NCBI GenBank assembly: GCA_903908165.1
Contig: CAIVQX010000151.1
Span: forward strand, 1 to 62,225
Source of the DNA: an uncultured Methylococcaceae bacterium
Lineage (GTDB): Bacteria; Pseudomonadota; Gammaproteobacteria; Methylococcales; Methylomonadaceae
Length of the DNA stretch: 62,225 nucleotides
Reading direction: 5' to 3'
Part shown: in pieces, positions 25,675 to 35,636 of the stretch
How the letters are laid out: the number at the start of each line of letters is the position of its first letter
Numbering within the stretch: position 1 is the first letter of the stretch
Translations under genes and position numbers: made by a program
The notes under the pieces: generated by a model
What the model saw: the letters and a program-made list of their open reading frames with translations, nothing else
What the model was told of the DNA's origin: nothing
The model's database searches: none

Positions 25675-27978
25675 TTAATTACTTGCGGCATTATCTTTGA
25701 TGATTTTTGGAGTAATAAAAATCAAGAGTTCTGTTTTATCATCCTGATTAATTGTCTTTTTAAATAAAAAGCCTATGCCAGGTATATCAGCAAGAAAGGG
25801 AACCGAACTGATGGTATTGGCTATTATTCCCTCGAAAACACCACCTAAAACAACTGTTTCACCATCCATAACTTGTACATTGGTTTCAAGATGACGCGTT
25901 CTTATAGGTGGTTGTTCGCCAGTTCTTGCTGGCTGTGGCTCATCTTTGGTAATATTCAAAGTCATAGAAATGCTTCCACTGGGCGTTATTTGTGGTAGAA
26001 CATCAAGTTCCAGAAAAGCATTTACAAATTGAATATTAGCTGGTGTGCCAACAGCTGATCCAGAAGTATAAGGGACTTGAGTGCCTTGTTTAATCTTGGC
26101 AACACAACGATCGGTGGTCATGACTCTTGGATTAGAAACTAATTCGCCTTTACCTTGATCTTGTAAGGCAGATAGCTCCAAGTTAAGCACATAATCAGCG
26201 CCTTTAGCCAGAGTCATGCCTAATGCACCATAGGGGTTGGAGGCAGCAAGATCTACAAGAGCATTATCAATAATAGCCGTTCCATTGATAGTGTTATCTG
26301 TTGGAGTATTACCTGGAACTGGGACTTTTGGTGTAACGTTAATACCAAATGGAGTGCTTCCTGCTACGCCAAATCTTACGCCTAATTCTTTTGCAAAAGT
26401 ATTGCTCGCAATGACTATTCTTGACTCAATCATAACTTGGCGAACAGGTACATCAAGGAGTCGAATTAATTTTTTTGCCTCTTCCAAGCGTTTTGTTGTT
26501 TCCCTGACAATCAGTGTATTGGTTCTTGCGTCAACAACTGCAGAACCTCGAGAGGAAAGAATTTTAAACTTGTCATTCTGACCTCCTGGTTTATTACTTT
26601 GATTTAACTCTTGATTACTACCTAATCCGTTTTTCGTGGCTAATAGATTTGATGTGCCTAGTGAATTGGACGAATATTGCTGAGTAGAGTTACTCGTGCT
26701 CGGTTTGTCATTTGCTCCGCAACTACCATATTCACCGGTATCAATGCCATTTAACAAGTTTCTAAAGTTTTCAGCGCGGGCATAATTAATCTTGATATAT
26801 TCGGTAACCAATGGATCCAATTCTTCTATCACAATTGCAGTGTCTTGCTGCTGTTCTTTATAATCCTTAATCTTTCCAACCGGAGCAATTAATGTGACCG
26901 TGCCTGATTCAAACTTTTCTAATCCTTTAGTCATCATAATAAAATCGAGTGCTTCATCCCAAGGTACATCATCCAGCTTTAAAGTTATTGTTCCGGTTAC
27001 ATCATCACCAGCTACAACATTTTGTCCGGTGAATTCGGCAAGAATGGCAATTACACTACGTATTTCAATTTCTTGAAAATTCAAGGATAAGCGGTCTCCT
27101 GTGTATTTTACCCTTGCTCTCCCTAGTACTTCTTTTTCTTGACTGGTGACTGGTCGAAACTCAATGGTTAATAATCTTTCTGATTGAAATAAGGAGTAAT
27201 CATAAAGATCGTTTTGTGTAATGACTGAAATAGTCGTTTCATGATTCTTTGAAACGGTATCAATATACTTTATTGGCGTTGCAAAATCAGATACATCGAG
27301 TCTCTTGGTAAGATTATTGGGTAAAGTTGTATTTAACAAATTAATAACAACTTTACCCCCTTCTTGTTTGGAATTTACAATCGTATTGGGGTTAGCTAAA
27401 TATACCAGTATGCGACCTTCTCCTTTTTCACCGCGTTTGAAATCAAAACCACTGACCACTTGCTGAGGGATTAGTGAGGCTATTTTTGATGTAGTGTTGG
27501 TTTCTTTGTTAGGAGGGTTTTTTATATTTATAGGCGGAAAATAATTTTGTTGTATTGACGGCAAATATTTATTTAATGATAGCACTACTTCATTACCAAT
27601 AACTTTAGTATCAAATGGTAGGGATTGAATGAGATTAACTATAATCCTAATCCTGTTAGGTGCTTCAGCGATATAGATACTGGTTGCGCCACCTTGATTT
27701 ACTGGTATGGTCTTTTGGCTTAGTCCATTTTTAATCCCTGAAAAGTCTAAAGCAATACGAGCAGGATTGTCTGTATGAAATAATTTTGGCGCTACAGCAG
27801 AATTATTAAATTTGATATGAATTTGTAATATATCTCCTGACACAGAGGCAATATCTACTCCAACGATTGCTGAATCTCCAGCAAAGGTATAAGGATTATG
27901 AACAAACAAAAAAAGCAAGCTAATGATCCTAAAAATAGATAAATAATGCTTTATTTTAATTAAAATAGTCTCTCTCAT
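25675..27978 (-). CDS. pilQ: Type IV pilus secretin PilQ
   Basis: Outer-membrane channel through which the pilus emerges. A signal peptide ends near TFAGDSAI. Two AMIN-type beta domains follow (first about 40-130, second about 170-270), then an STN/N0 segment (LSLNFQEIEIRSVIAILAEFTGQNVV), an N1/KH-like domain, a Ser/Asn/Gln-rich linker (about 425-470), and the secretin core with VPYTSGSA and VPFLADIPGIGFLFK near the C-terminus. I use the ATG at 27978, because the longer frame begins with a TTG that overlaps pilP. It is the last gene of pilMNOPQ. Confidence 0.94.
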   Translation of the reverse strand: MRETILIKIKHYLSIFRIISLLFLFVHNPYTFAGDSAIVGVDIASVSGDILQIHIKFNNSAVAPKLFHTDNPARIALDFSGIKNGLSQKTIPVNQGGATSIYIAEAPNRIRIIVNLIQSLPFDTKVIGNEVVLSLNKYLPSIQQNYFPPINIKNPPNKETNTTSKIASLIPQQVVSGFDFKRGEKGEGRILVYLANPNTIVNSKQEGGKVVINLLNTTLPNNLTKRLDVSDFATPIKYIDTVSKNHETTISVITQNDLYDYSLFQSERLLTIEFRPVTSQEKEVLGRARVKYTGDRLSLNFQEIEIRSVIAILAEFTGQNVVAGDDVTGTITLKLDDVPWDEALDFIMMTKGLEKFESGTVTLIAPVGKIKDYKEQQQDTAIVIEELDPLVTEYIKINYARAENFRNLLNGIDTGEYGSCGANDKPSTSNSTQQYSSNSLGTSNLLATKNGLGSNQELNQSNKPGGQNDKFKILSSRGSAVVDARTNTLIVRETTKRLEEAKKLIRLLDVPVRQVMIESRIVIASNTFAKELGVRFGVAGSTPFGINVTPKVPVPGNTPTDNTINGTAIIDNALVDLAASNPYGALGMTLAKGADYVLNLELSALQDQGKGELVSNPRVMTTDRCVAKIKQGTQVPYTSGSAVGTPANIQFVNAFLELDVLPQITPSGSISMTLNITKDEPQPARTGEQPPIRTRHLETNVQVMDGETVVLGGVFEGIIANTISSVPFLADIPGIGFLFKKTINQDDKTELLIFITPKIIKDNAASN

Positions 27979-27991
27979 TTTAATTTTAAAA

Positions 27992-28555
27992 TCATTCAAT
28001 TAGCATTAATACGGCATGTTGTTCTCTCCAGAATCCTGGTTTATAGGATACTAATTCTAGGAGTTCAATTTTATTAGTACTTATATTTATAATTTTGCCG
28101 TAATTTTTACCCATATAATTGCCGTTTTGAACACGATAAATAGTTCCATTATCGGCTTTAATCAGCCCCCATAAGATAGACTTAGTTATGACGGTTCCAA
28201 CCATTTTTAAGGATTCCAATGGGAAAGCTTCTAATTCCTCTTTGGGACGTTTGATATCTGGTTTTACCCCGTTTATATCCGACTGATCAATTGAAGTATT
28301 TGGAAATTCATATTGATCAATTGCTTCAAAAGGGTCGCGTTGTTTATTCAGCTTGAATTCAAAAGATTCAACTTTTATTACTTTGGGTAATGGTTGTATA
28401 GATTCCTTGGGTTCCGACTTAACTCTAGCTATATATTGGTTTAGGTCAGAAAAATTATTATTTTCACACCCACTTAAAGCCATCAAGAAAATTATATACA
28501 CGATAAAAAAATATCTTTGGCATTCACTTTTTAAAGATAGTTGATTACGAGCCAT
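27992..28555 (-). CDS. pilP: Type IV pilus inner-membrane lipoprotein PilP
   Basis: Links the PilMNO inner-membrane platform to the PilQ secretin. An N-terminal hydrophobic segment ends in the lipobox-like FLMALSGC (Cys about 30), consistent with a lipoprotein. A flexible Pro/Lys-rich region follows, then a beta-sandwich domain (about 110-187: LKMVGTVI, WGLIKADNGTIYRVQNGNYMGKNYGKI). Its ATG overlaps the pilO stop by one base (TAATG), so it is translationally coupled. Its 187 residues are usual. Confidence 0.9.
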   Translation of the reverse strand: MARNQLSLKSECQRYFFIVYIIFLMALSGCENNNFSDLNQYIARVKSEPKESIQPLPKVIKVESFEFKLNKQRDPFEAIDQYEFPNTSIDQSDINGVKPDIKRPKEELEAFPLESLKMVGTVITKSILWGLIKADNGTIYRVQNGNYMGKNYGKIINISTNKIELLELVSYKPGFWREQHAVLMLIE

Positions 28556-29175
28556 TATTTCTTTATTACTCTCTTTTTATTTACTGTAATTGTGGGAGTA
28601 GCAGTATCCCCCTCGTTATATGTCTTTATTATTGCGTTCATAATAAGGTTGCCAGAAGAGCCATCAGGGTTAATACTAATATTATGTAGCGTGACAATTC
28701 TAGGTAATAAGGCCAGCCCACTAACAAACAGACCAAGTTCTTCATATTTACCTATAACCTGAATATTAATCGGTAACTCAGAATAGAAGTCTTTTAAAAT
28801 TCGCTTTTCTGGTTTAAAAAGTTTAAATTGCAAGCCACTGGCTAAACCGGTTTGAGAAATATCAACGAGTAAACTTGCTAACTCTTCTTCAGTTGGCATT
28901 TGTCGCATTAATTCATCGAGTGAAATTTCTATCTGTGATAATTGATTTTGATAATCTTGAAGATTTGAAGCCTTTTTTTGCTTCTTTTGAAATTCACTTT
29001 TTAAGGTCGGTTCCTTGTTTTTAGCGCTATTTAGTACGTTCAATTGATTTAAGGTATCAAAATAAACTCCAATGGTTAATACAATTAGGTATACCATTGT
29101 AATGATGAGATTTTTAATGGGTGCCGGCCAGTATCCAGCCGCATGGATATCCCAATTAATTTCTGACAAATTCAT
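28555..29175 (-). CDS. pilO: Type IV pilus assembly protein PilO
   Basis: Inner-membrane partner of PilN. The short cytoplasmic N-terminus MNLSEINWDIHAAGYWPAP leads to one membrane helix (about 22-44), then a periplasmic coiled coil and a ferredoxin-like domain. I start at the ATG 29175, 20 bases inside the end of pilN: the family normally begins a few residues before 'DPNxxGxWP', whereas the longer frame adds 21 residues lying within pilN. It has 206 residues. Confidence 0.9.
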   Translation of the reverse strand: MNLSEINWDIHAAGYWPAPIKNLIITMVYLIVLTIGVYFDTLNQLNVLNSAKNKEPTLKSEFQKKQKKASNLQDYQNQLSQIEISLDELMRQMPTEEELASLLVDISQTGLASGLQFKLFKPEKRILKDFYSELPINIQVIGKYEELGLFVSGLALLPRIVTLHNISINPDGSSGNLIMNAIIKTYNEGDTATPTITVNKKRVIKK

Positions 29176-29764
29176 TATTTTTTTCAGTACCGGCTTTGGG
29201 AGCTTGTTGCTCTTGGGAAGCGCGTAATGTGAAATCACTTAACTGTTCAGGAGTATTAATATTAGGTGATTTTGTATCGGGTAGTTTTATAACAGTAATG
29301 CCAGGTTGTTGTAGCCACGGTGAAGTTTCTATTGCTCTCATTAATTCAGAAACCCTAGCATTTGATGTTGACTTACCTTCAAAGATTAAATCTGTTCCTG
29401 TTTGCAAGATTTTCGTGAGATATAGCCCATCAGGTATGATTTTAGGAATTTCATCAAATAAATGTACAATTTGTGGACGACTTTGCTGTAACTTTTGGAT
29501 TAGATCTATTTTAGTTAATAACTTTCTCTTTTTTTCTTCGATAGTTTTGATATTTATTATTTGTAAGTCTAGTATTGCAATTTCTTTTAGGAGCAACTGG
29601 TTTCTTTTTTCTTGATAGTTATTTAAAGTATCAATATGAACATGGACTATTAAAATAGTTACACAACTCATTAACGTTGATAATATTATTCTATAAATCA
29701 ATTGTTTTTGTTTTTCTTTAAGAAGTTCTTGTCTCCACGGTAACAAATTAATCTTTGTCATCAT
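29156..29764 (-). CDS. pilN: Type IV pilus assembly protein PilN
   Basis: Membrane protein whose cytoplasmic tail binds PilM. It begins with the conserved TKINLLPWRQ motif, followed by one membrane helix (about 24-44), a coiled coil and a periplasmic ferredoxin-like domain (ends near residue 180). The start is an ATG at 29764 (or 29761) with ribosome-binding site GAGGGG, inside the last codons of pilM. The C-terminal 20 residues are low-complexity (EQQAPKAGTEKNNEF). Confidence 0.92.
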   Translation of the reverse strand: MMTKINLLPWRQELLKEKQKQLIYRIILSTLMSCVTILIVHVHIDTLNNYQEKRNQLLLKEIAILDLQIINIKTIEEKKRKLLTKIDLIQKLQQSRPQIVHLFDEIPKIIPDGLYLTKILQTGTDLIFEGKSTSNARVSELMRAIETSPWLQQPGITVIKLPDTKSPNINTPEQLSDFTLRASQEQQAPKAGTEKNNEFVRN

Positions 29765-30821
29765 CAAATCCCCTCATCGCTAATCCGCAAGCAATCATCA
29801 TTCTCGGTGCAATAGCATATAATTTATCAGGAGCTACTTTATGAGAGAAGTTCATGTTGATAAAGGGATTGGCTATATGGACAGGCATTCCTAAATAATT
29901 TTCAATGAAACCGTCAACACCCTTTATTGATGCGCAACCACCAGCTAGAACCATATAATCGATATTTCTATTCATTTTGGATGAAACGAAAAACTGTAAT
30001 GATCTTTGAATTTGTTGAGCCATTGCATCTTTGAATGGATCAATAACATTTATCTGATAGTTATCTGGTAACCCACCTTGTATTTTTGTTAGTCCAGCTT
30101 TTTCATAAGAAAGTCCGTAATGATGTTGAATTGCTTCGGTTAATTGTTGTCCTCCAAATTCTTGGTCTCGAGTATAAATAACTCGTCCGTTATGTAATAT
30201 CGTGAGGGTTGATAATGTTGCGCCTATGTCTGCAATAGCGACAGTTTTCGAGTTGTGTGAGGTTTGTGAACATTCGGGTAATAATGAAAAAGCATTCTCC
30301 ATTGCGAAGGTATCGACATCCACAATACTAGTTTTTAAACCCGCTCTCATTAATGCATTAACTCGATAATTAACAATTTCTCGCCTAGAAATCACTAATA
30401 GAACATCTAGAATTTCAGGGTTATTTTTGCTAACACCCTGAACTTCAAAGTCAAAATTAACTTCATCAAGTGAATAGGGTATGTATTGATCTGCCTCAAT
30501 CATTATTTGCTCTTCCATCTCGGTATCAGTTAATGAAGATGGTATAGATATAGTCTTTGTTATGACGGTAGATCCAGGAACGGCGATAGTTGCTTTTTTT
30601 AATTTGGTTTTTGAGTTGCTGATAGCTGTTTTTACAGCATCTGAGATCGCATTGGTATTTGTAAGAATGGAATCACTAGTGGTTGCTTGAAAAAAAGGTG
30701 TAATAGCATAGCTTTCGACTTTGTAATGAGCACCAGAATTACTCAGTTCAATTAATTTTATCGCCACAGAGCTGATGTCAATACCAAGACTATTTCTGTA
30801 TTTTTTATTAAACCATTTCAT
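29748..30821 (-). CDS. pilM: Type IV pilus assembly protein PilM
   Basis: Actin-like cytoplasmic ATPase-fold protein that binds PilN. The N-terminus NSLGIDISSVAIKLIELS, the ADIGATLSTLTILHNGRVIYTR phosphate loop and VLAGGCASIKGVDGFIE in the second subdomain are diagnostic. I use the ATG at 30821 rather than an upstream GTG at 30830. It is the first gene of pilMNOPQ, with successive overlaps showing a single translational unit. Unlike in many relatives, no mrcA/ponA gene lies divergently upstream in this window. Confidence 0.93.
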   Translation of the reverse strand: MKWFNKKYRNSLGIDISSVAIKLIELSNSGAHYKVESYAITPFFQATTSDSILTNTNAISDAVKTAISNSKTKLKKATIAVPGSTVITKTISIPSSLTDTEMEEQIMIEADQYIPYSLDEVNFDFEVQGVSKNNPEILDVLLVISRREIVNYRVNALMRAGLKTSIVDVDTFAMENAFSLLPECSQTSHNSKTVAIADIGATLSTLTILHNGRVIYTRDQEFGGQQLTEAIQHHYGLSYEKAGLTKIQGGLPDNYQINVIDPFKDAMAQQIQRSLQFFVSSKMNRNIDYMVLAGGCASIKGVDGFIENYLGMPVHIANPFINMNFSHKVAPDKLYAIAPRMMIACGLAMRGFDDDKD

Positions 30822-31474
30822 GGCAATCACTTAAGATGCCCCCATTAATACATCTGGATATTAATTGATAGTCGATCGACAGATAAGTAATTAAGAATTT
30901 ATTATTGCCGTTATTTAAAAATCTTATATAGATTAAATGAATTTGTATTCAGAGGAACAGGCAATATCTAACGCTCATAATCATCTGACTTGCAGTAAAT
31001 TATAGCTTGTCTTTAATAGATTTATTTATTCTGTGACAATTAGTAATGAAAATGTTGTTTAATTTAACGTTTTAGATTGAATTGTAGTTTGTATGTATGA
31101 ATAAGATTAACGGCCAGACAACAATTAAAAATATATAGTTAGATATAGCTTAAAGCTATTGTTACTTATGAAGAAATGAGACGAATTATTTTATCTTTTT
31201 TTTTGATTAGTATTTTGTAATTTTGAAGAATAATTTTTGGCGATTAAGTTGCCAAGAAGGTTTTGCACAAAATGATGTTAAAGTTGAAAATATATGAAGG
31301 CTATTGTTGATACACCTGTACATCAACGACTTCTTAAGAAATCAGTTGATGCAAGGCATTATTCCAGCGATTGCTCGCATCAAAGAGTATTTATTACGTA
31401 TGCAAGCCTTGTTGGTAGGTGATCGCAATTGTAAAAATAAGGTATTGTTAGCGCAACATAAGGCAAGAGTGATT
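30822..31474. other. Gene-poor interval upstream of pilM, 653 bases
   Basis: No convincing gene. It is very AT-rich and should hold the pilM promoter. Short perfect dyads are GTCGATCGAC (30871-30880) and ATAGCTT-A-AAGCTAT (31145-31159). A 42-codon rightward frame (31294-31422, starting MKAIVDTPVHQRLLKK) has no ribosome-binding site and no family I know. It could be a decayed gene end, as could the sequence from about 31330 to 31470, which is slightly less AT-rich than the rest. Confidence 0.4.
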
Positions 31475-31675
31475 TTATTTTCCGTATTTTTTACGGAATT
31501 TATCGACTCGACCTGCTGTATCAACAACCCGTTGTTTTCCTGTATAAAAAGGATGACATGAAGAGCAAACTTCAACCTGTAAATCCTTGCACAATACAGA
31601 GCCGGTTAAAAATGTATTACCGCAGCCACAGCTTACAGTAATTTGTTTATATTCAGGATGAATTTCTGGTTTCAT
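31475..31675 (-). CDS. rpmE: 50S ribosomal protein L31, zinc-binding type
   Basis: Sixty-six residues with the four-Cys zinc site of the C+ form of L31: CGC in [10 protein letters not shown] and CSSC in [12 protein letters not shown]. The ending [14 protein letters not shown] is typical. In bacteria with both forms, the zinc form is replaced by the Cys-less paralogue under zinc limitation. It is divergent from xthA. Confidence 0.95.
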   Translation of the reverse strand: MKPEIHPEYKQITVSCGCGNTFLTGSVLCKDLQVEVCSSCHPFYTGKQRVVDTAGRVDKFRKKYGK

Positions 31676-31773
31676 ATTACTTACTCATTACCCACAAAGA
31701 TGACTATATATACATTATACAACTTAGTATAATACTTTTTTCATTAGTAATTGGCAACCCCTTTGATAAATAT

Positions 31774-32556
31774 ATGCGTGTTATTTCTTTAAATGTAAAC
31801 GGAATCCGAGCAGCGGAACGTAAGGGGTTTTTTAATTGGATGCATTTACAAAATGCCGATATTATTTGTCTTCAAGAAACAAAAGCCCAGATAAGTCAGT
31901 TAAATAGGGATCTATTTTGTCCCAAAGATTATAGTTGTTTTTATCATGATGCTGATAAAAAAGGTTACAGTGGGGTTGCTATTTACGCGAGAAGAAAACC
32001 GGATAAGGTGATCAATGGAATAGGGTGGTCAGATATTGATGCAGAAGGACGTTTTATTGAGGCGCAATTTGGCAACTTAAGTGTAATTTCTCTTTATCTA
32101 CCTTCTGGTTCTTCGGGTGAAGAGAGACAAGCATTTAAGTTTAGTTTTATGAGCCGTTTTATGCCTTATTTACAAGACTGCGCACTAACTAAACGCCACT
32201 ATATAATCTGTGGCGATTGGAATATTGCTCATAAAGAGATTGATTTAAAAAACTGGCGTGGAAACAAGAAAAACTCCGGTTTTTTACCTGAAGAGAGGTC
32301 TTGGCTTGATACATTATTTTCAAATGATCGTTGGGTAGATGCTTTCAGGCTTATTAATCAAGAATCGGATCAATACACTTGGTGGTCAAACAGAGGTCAA
32401 GCGTGGGCAAAGAATGTAGGTTGGCGGATTGATTATCAAATAATAAGTGCAGAGTTAAGAGATAAAGTAATAGCGACATCCATTTATAAGGATGAGCGTT
32501 TTTCTGATCATGCACCATTTACAGTTGATTATGCTTTGGATATTAATACGCTCTAA
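31774..32556 (+). CDS. xthA: Exodeoxyribonuclease III (Xth/ExoA family)
   Basis: AP endonuclease and 3'-5' exonuclease of base excision repair. Catalytic motifs of the endonuclease/exonuclease/phosphatase fold are in order: NVNGIRAA, ICLQETKAQ (metal-binding Glu), GDWNIAHKEIDL and SDHAPFTVDY (catalytic Asp-His). Its 260 residues are typical. The frame begins MRVISLNVNGI right at the fold. It is monocistronic, with rpmE divergent on its left. Confidence 0.94.
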   Translation: MRVISLNVNGIRAAERKGFFNWMHLQNADIICLQETKAQISQLNRDLFCPKDYSCFYHDADKKGYSGVAIYARRKPDKVINGIGWSDIDAEGRFIEAQFGNLSVISLYLPSGSSGEERQAFKFSFMSRFMPYLQDCALTKRHYIICGDWNIAHKEIDLKNWRGNKKNSGFLPEERSWLDTLFSNDRWVDAFRLINQESDQYTWWSNRGQAWAKNVGWRIDYQIISAELRDKVIATSIYKDERFSDHAPFTVDYALDINTL

Positions 32557-32596
32557 TGCGTTATGAAAAAGAATTTAATGAATATTAAAATACTTC

Positions 32597-33847
32597 TCAA
32601 GAGCGCATAGATGTTTCTTGATTATTCCAAGGAGCAACTTTAAGTAGAAGTAACATGCCTGGTATGGCTATTAGAAAACAAAATAGAAAAAAAGTCATCC
32701 ATCCTAGTGAATCTACTAAATAACCAGTAGCTGCATTTGCAAATGTTCTAGGTACAGCAGCCAGACTTGTGAATAAAGCGAATTGGGTGGCAGTGTAGTT
32801 TGGGTGGGTGGTGTGGGCGATAAAGGCAACAAAAGCAGCAGTACCCAAGCCTACACCTAAAGCTTCAATACCAATTACTATGGCTAACCAAGGTAAATTG
32901 TGACCGACTGTGGCTAGCCAGGCAAAGCCTAAAATCGCGATCATTTGAACCATACCAAAAAGCCACAAGGCTCTATTAATACCGAGTTTAATCATCCCTA
33001 TACCACCAAGCAATCCCCCAGCTACACTTGGCCATAAGCCCGCATTTTTAGCAATAAGTCCAATCTCAGTTTTACTAAATCCCATGTCAAGATAAAAGGG
33101 CGTGGCGAGAGCAGTAGCCATGCTATCACCTAATTTATAGAAAAAAATAAACGCTAGCACCAAAGCAGCTGACTTAAAGCCATTACGATTAATAAATTCT
33201 TGAAAAGGCTCAATTACAGCAGCTCTGAGAGTTTTAGGCGTACCATTTTTAAGCATCGGTTCGTTCACAAATAGTGTCATGAAAAGGCCGGGTAACATAA
33301 ACAAAGCTGTAATTATGAACACATAGTTCCAGGGCATATGGTCAGCGAGAATAAGAGACAGTGAGCCTGGTATTAGACCTGCTATTTTGTAAGCATTTAC
33401 ATGTATTGCATTGCCTAAACCAAGCTCATTATCGAGTAATAGTTCACGTCGATAAGCATCCATAACAATATCTTGTGAAGCACTAAAGAATGCAACGAGA
33501 CTGGCTAAATAAGCAATAGTCCATAAATCAAGAGTTGGATGTAATACACCGAATCCAGGAATTGTAAGCAGTAATGCTGATTGCCAAATGAAAAGCCAGC
33601 CACGACGGCGACCAAGTGGTGGGGTGTAACGATCAAACAGAGGTGACCAAAGAAATTTCCAGGTAAAGGGTAATTGGATAAGGGAAAACAAGCCTATGAC
33701 TTTCAGGTCAACATTATAAGAGCGTAACCAAGCCGGAAGCAGAGAAATTAGAATATACAGCGGTAAGCCGGAACTAAATCCAGTTAAGATACAAATAATC
33801 ATGTGTTTATTAAAGAGTATCTTGCGGATATTTGTATTATTTGTCAC
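32597..33847 (-). CDS. ampG: AmpG-family MFS permease
   Basis: A 12-helix transporter of the AmpG branch of the major facilitator superfamily. AmpG imports GlcNAc-anhydro-muropeptides released by wall turnover, for recycling. Family features are FSSGLPLYILISLLPAWLR in helix 1, PFTWKFLWSPLFDRYTPPLGRRRGW between helices 2 and 3, and SASQDIVMDAYRRELL in helix 4. Its 416 residues match the shorter AmpG forms. The start is GTG at 33847. No ampD or nagZ neighbour is seen, so the substrate is inferred from the family. Confidence 0.87.
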   Translation of the reverse strand: MTNNTNIRKILFNKHMIICILTGFSSGLPLYILISLLPAWLRSYNVDLKVIGLFSLIQLPFTWKFLWSPLFDRYTPPLGRRRGWLFIWQSALLLTIPGFGVLHPTLDLWTIAYLASLVAFFSASQDIVMDAYRRELLLDNELGLGNAIHVNAYKIAGLIPGSLSLILADHMPWNYVFIITALFMLPGLFMTLFVNEPMLKNGTPKTLRAAVIEPFQEFINRNGFKSAALVLAFIFFYKLGDSMATALATPFYLDMGFSKTEIGLIAKNAGLWPSVAGGLLGGIGMIKLGINRALWLFGMVQMIAILGFAWLATVGHNLPWLAIVIGIEALGVGLGTAAFVAFIAHTTHPNYTATQFALFTSLAAVPRTFANAATGYLVDSLGWMTFFLFCFLIAIPGMLLLLKVAPWNNQETSMRS

Positions 33848-34043
33848 AGAATACCTGTTGTGTAATCTTAGTTTGCAATGGTAGTTCTAAAAATATCAGA
33901 ATGATTTAAATTATCATTATTCAAATAGTTATGCCAATCTTATTCTATAACTATTTTAAAATAGACCTGTACTGATTTTGAAGGGGTTAAAACGGTATGA
34001 ATTTGGATTATTTTCTTATGATGGGGTGTGACTGATTAAATGG

Positions 34044-34078
34044 AGAGGTTGCTCCCTTTGAGTAAGATCACAACCTCT
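34044..34078. terminator. Hairpin downstream of nhaD
   Basis: Perfect eight-base arms AGAGGTTG (34044-34051) and CAACCTCT (34071-34078) around a 19-base loop, 45 bases beyond the nhaD stop. No T run follows in the leftward direction, so it may be a processing or weak termination structure. The rest of the 33848-34122 gap shows nothing else clear. Confidence 0.35.
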
Positions 34079-34122
34079 GCAAATGTTGAACGCTACAAAA
34101 TAATCATAGCGATCGTTGATTG

Positions 34123-35481
34123 TTAGCCATTAATTAAATAATGAACAAAAATACTTGCTGCATAACCACCGGCAATTGCGGGGGTCCATTTTAAATGACT
34201 GAAGAAAGTATATTTATGGTTAGATTGGCCCATTAAAGCGACACCTGCTGCTGAACCGACAGATAATAACGATCCACCAACACCAGCTGTCAATGTTACT
34301 AATAACCATTGATACAAATCCATGTCCAAATTCATATTTAATACTGCAAACATGACAGGAATATTATCAACAATGGCAGAGATGACACCGACTAATATGT
34401 TGGCTGTTGTTGGTCCTAAGCCGTCGTACATGGCTCCAGATAATAACTCAAGATAACCAATGTATCCTAGACCACCTACGGCAAAAACCACACCGAAGAA
34501 AAATAACAAAGTATCCCATTCTGCAAGTTTTACCTTGTTAAAAATATCAAATCCTGATTCACCCTCAGCACAGTGATTCTTTTTTAAATAATAACCATAA
34601 AACATTAATACTGAAAGACCTACCATCATACCCATAAATGGAGGCAAATGAAGGCCTTGTTTGAAGCTTACAGCAGTGACGATAGTCAATAGAAATAAAG
34701 CACAAATCTGAATAGCACCTGGCTTTAATTCAACGGCTTCTTCTGAAGTGACTTTTGGTTGTTCATCAGGCACAGCAAAATACATGATGGCAGCTGGCAC
34801 ACCATAATTTACCGCTGAAGGAATAAATAATTTGAAGAAATCAAAGAACTCAGCGTAGCCCGCCTGCCATACCATTAAAGTAGTAATATCACCAAAAGGA
34901 CAAAATGCACCGCCAGCATTAGCTGCAATTACTAAATTTACAAAGCCGATACTAATGAATTTTTCATTATCTGCACCAACAGCCATTACCACAGCACCTA
35001 CCAATAAAGCTGCTGTTAAGTTATCAGCGACGGCTGATAGGAAAAAAGTGATAATACCAGTGATCAAAAATAACTTGCGATAGCCGAATTGCTTTCTGAC
35101 CATCCATGAGCGCAATGCTTCAAATACATTACGTTCTGACATCGAGTTGATATAAGTCATTGCAACCAACAAAAATAGCATTAACTCGGCATACTCTTTC
35201 AAATTATATTCAAAAGCTTCATGCATGGCTTCAACTGAAACACCCTTTTGTGAGGCCAAAATAGCTGCGTGAGCCCAAATTATACCAGCGGCAAGGATGA
35301 CAGGTTTAGATTTACGCATATGCGTAAACTCTTCAGTCATCACAAAGCCATATGCGATGATAAAAATAAGAACAGTATAAATACCACGTTCAGTTCCTGT
35401 CATACCAAGGCTTTCAAAACCACCTGCCATTGCCATTTGAGGCACCAGCAATACCGCTAACAAAATTAACAAAAATCGCAC
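34123..35481 (-). CDS. nhaD: Na+/H+ antiporter of the NhaD family
   Basis: An inner-membrane antiporter of the ion transporter superfamily that exports Na+ or Li+ in exchange for protons. It has about 12-13 helices. NhaD marks include GFVMTEEFTHMRKSKPVILAAG, FFLSAVADNLTAALLVGAVV, NAGGAFCPFGDITTLMVW and SAIVDNIPVMFAVLNM, with the paired 'DN' motifs that line the ion path. The first segment looks like a cleavable signal peptide (ending AMA), which is usual for NhaD. The start is GTG with a strong GGGGAG site six bases ahead. It diverges from cysI. Confidence 0.9.
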   Translation of the reverse strand: MRFLLILLAVLLVPQMAMAGGFESLGMTGTERGIYTVLIFIIAYGFVMTEEFTHMRKSKPVILAAGIIWAHAAILASQKGVSVEAMHEAFEYNLKEYAELMLFLLVAMTYINSMSERNVFEALRSWMVRKQFGYRKLFLITGIITFFLSAVADNLTAALLVGAVVMAVGADNEKFISIGFVNLVIAANAGGAFCPFGDITTLMVWQAGYAEFFDFFKLFIPSAVNYGVPAAIMYFAVPDEQPKVTSEEAVELKPGAIQICALFLLTIVTAVSFKQGLHLPPFMGMMVGLSVLMFYGYYLKKNHCAEGESGFDIFNKVKLAEWDTLLFFFGVVFAVGGLGYIGYLELLSGAMYDGLGPTTANILVGVISAIVDNIPVMFAVLNMNLDMDLYQWLLVTLTAGVGGSLLSVGSAAGVALMGQSNHKYTFFSHLKWTPAIAGGYAASIFVHYLING

Positions 35482-35636
35482 AAAAATCTCCCCTTACTTG
35501 GTTTTATAAATAATACGTTTGACAAATTTTAACTGTTAATAGTATCACCAACTAATAAATTTTGTCATTTTATGACTCACAGTATATGATTACCTGACAT
35601 GATTTTTTGCTAAAAAGACATATTTAACTTCCATCT

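Noticed and set aside
26237..26581. A 114-codon rightward frame within pilQ
   Set aside because: Antisense to the secretin core, which is clearly the coding strand.
31304..31561. An 85-codon rightward frame overlapping the 3' part of rpmE
   Set aside because: It starts with TTG, lacks a ribosome-binding site, and runs into the opposite strand of the well-conserved L31 gene.
35519..35545. TTGACA with a weak -10 upstream of cysI
   Set aside because: The best -10 candidates give a 15-base spacer or poor match, and the site lies about 90 bases from the start codon in a divergent region shared with nhaD; not convincing.
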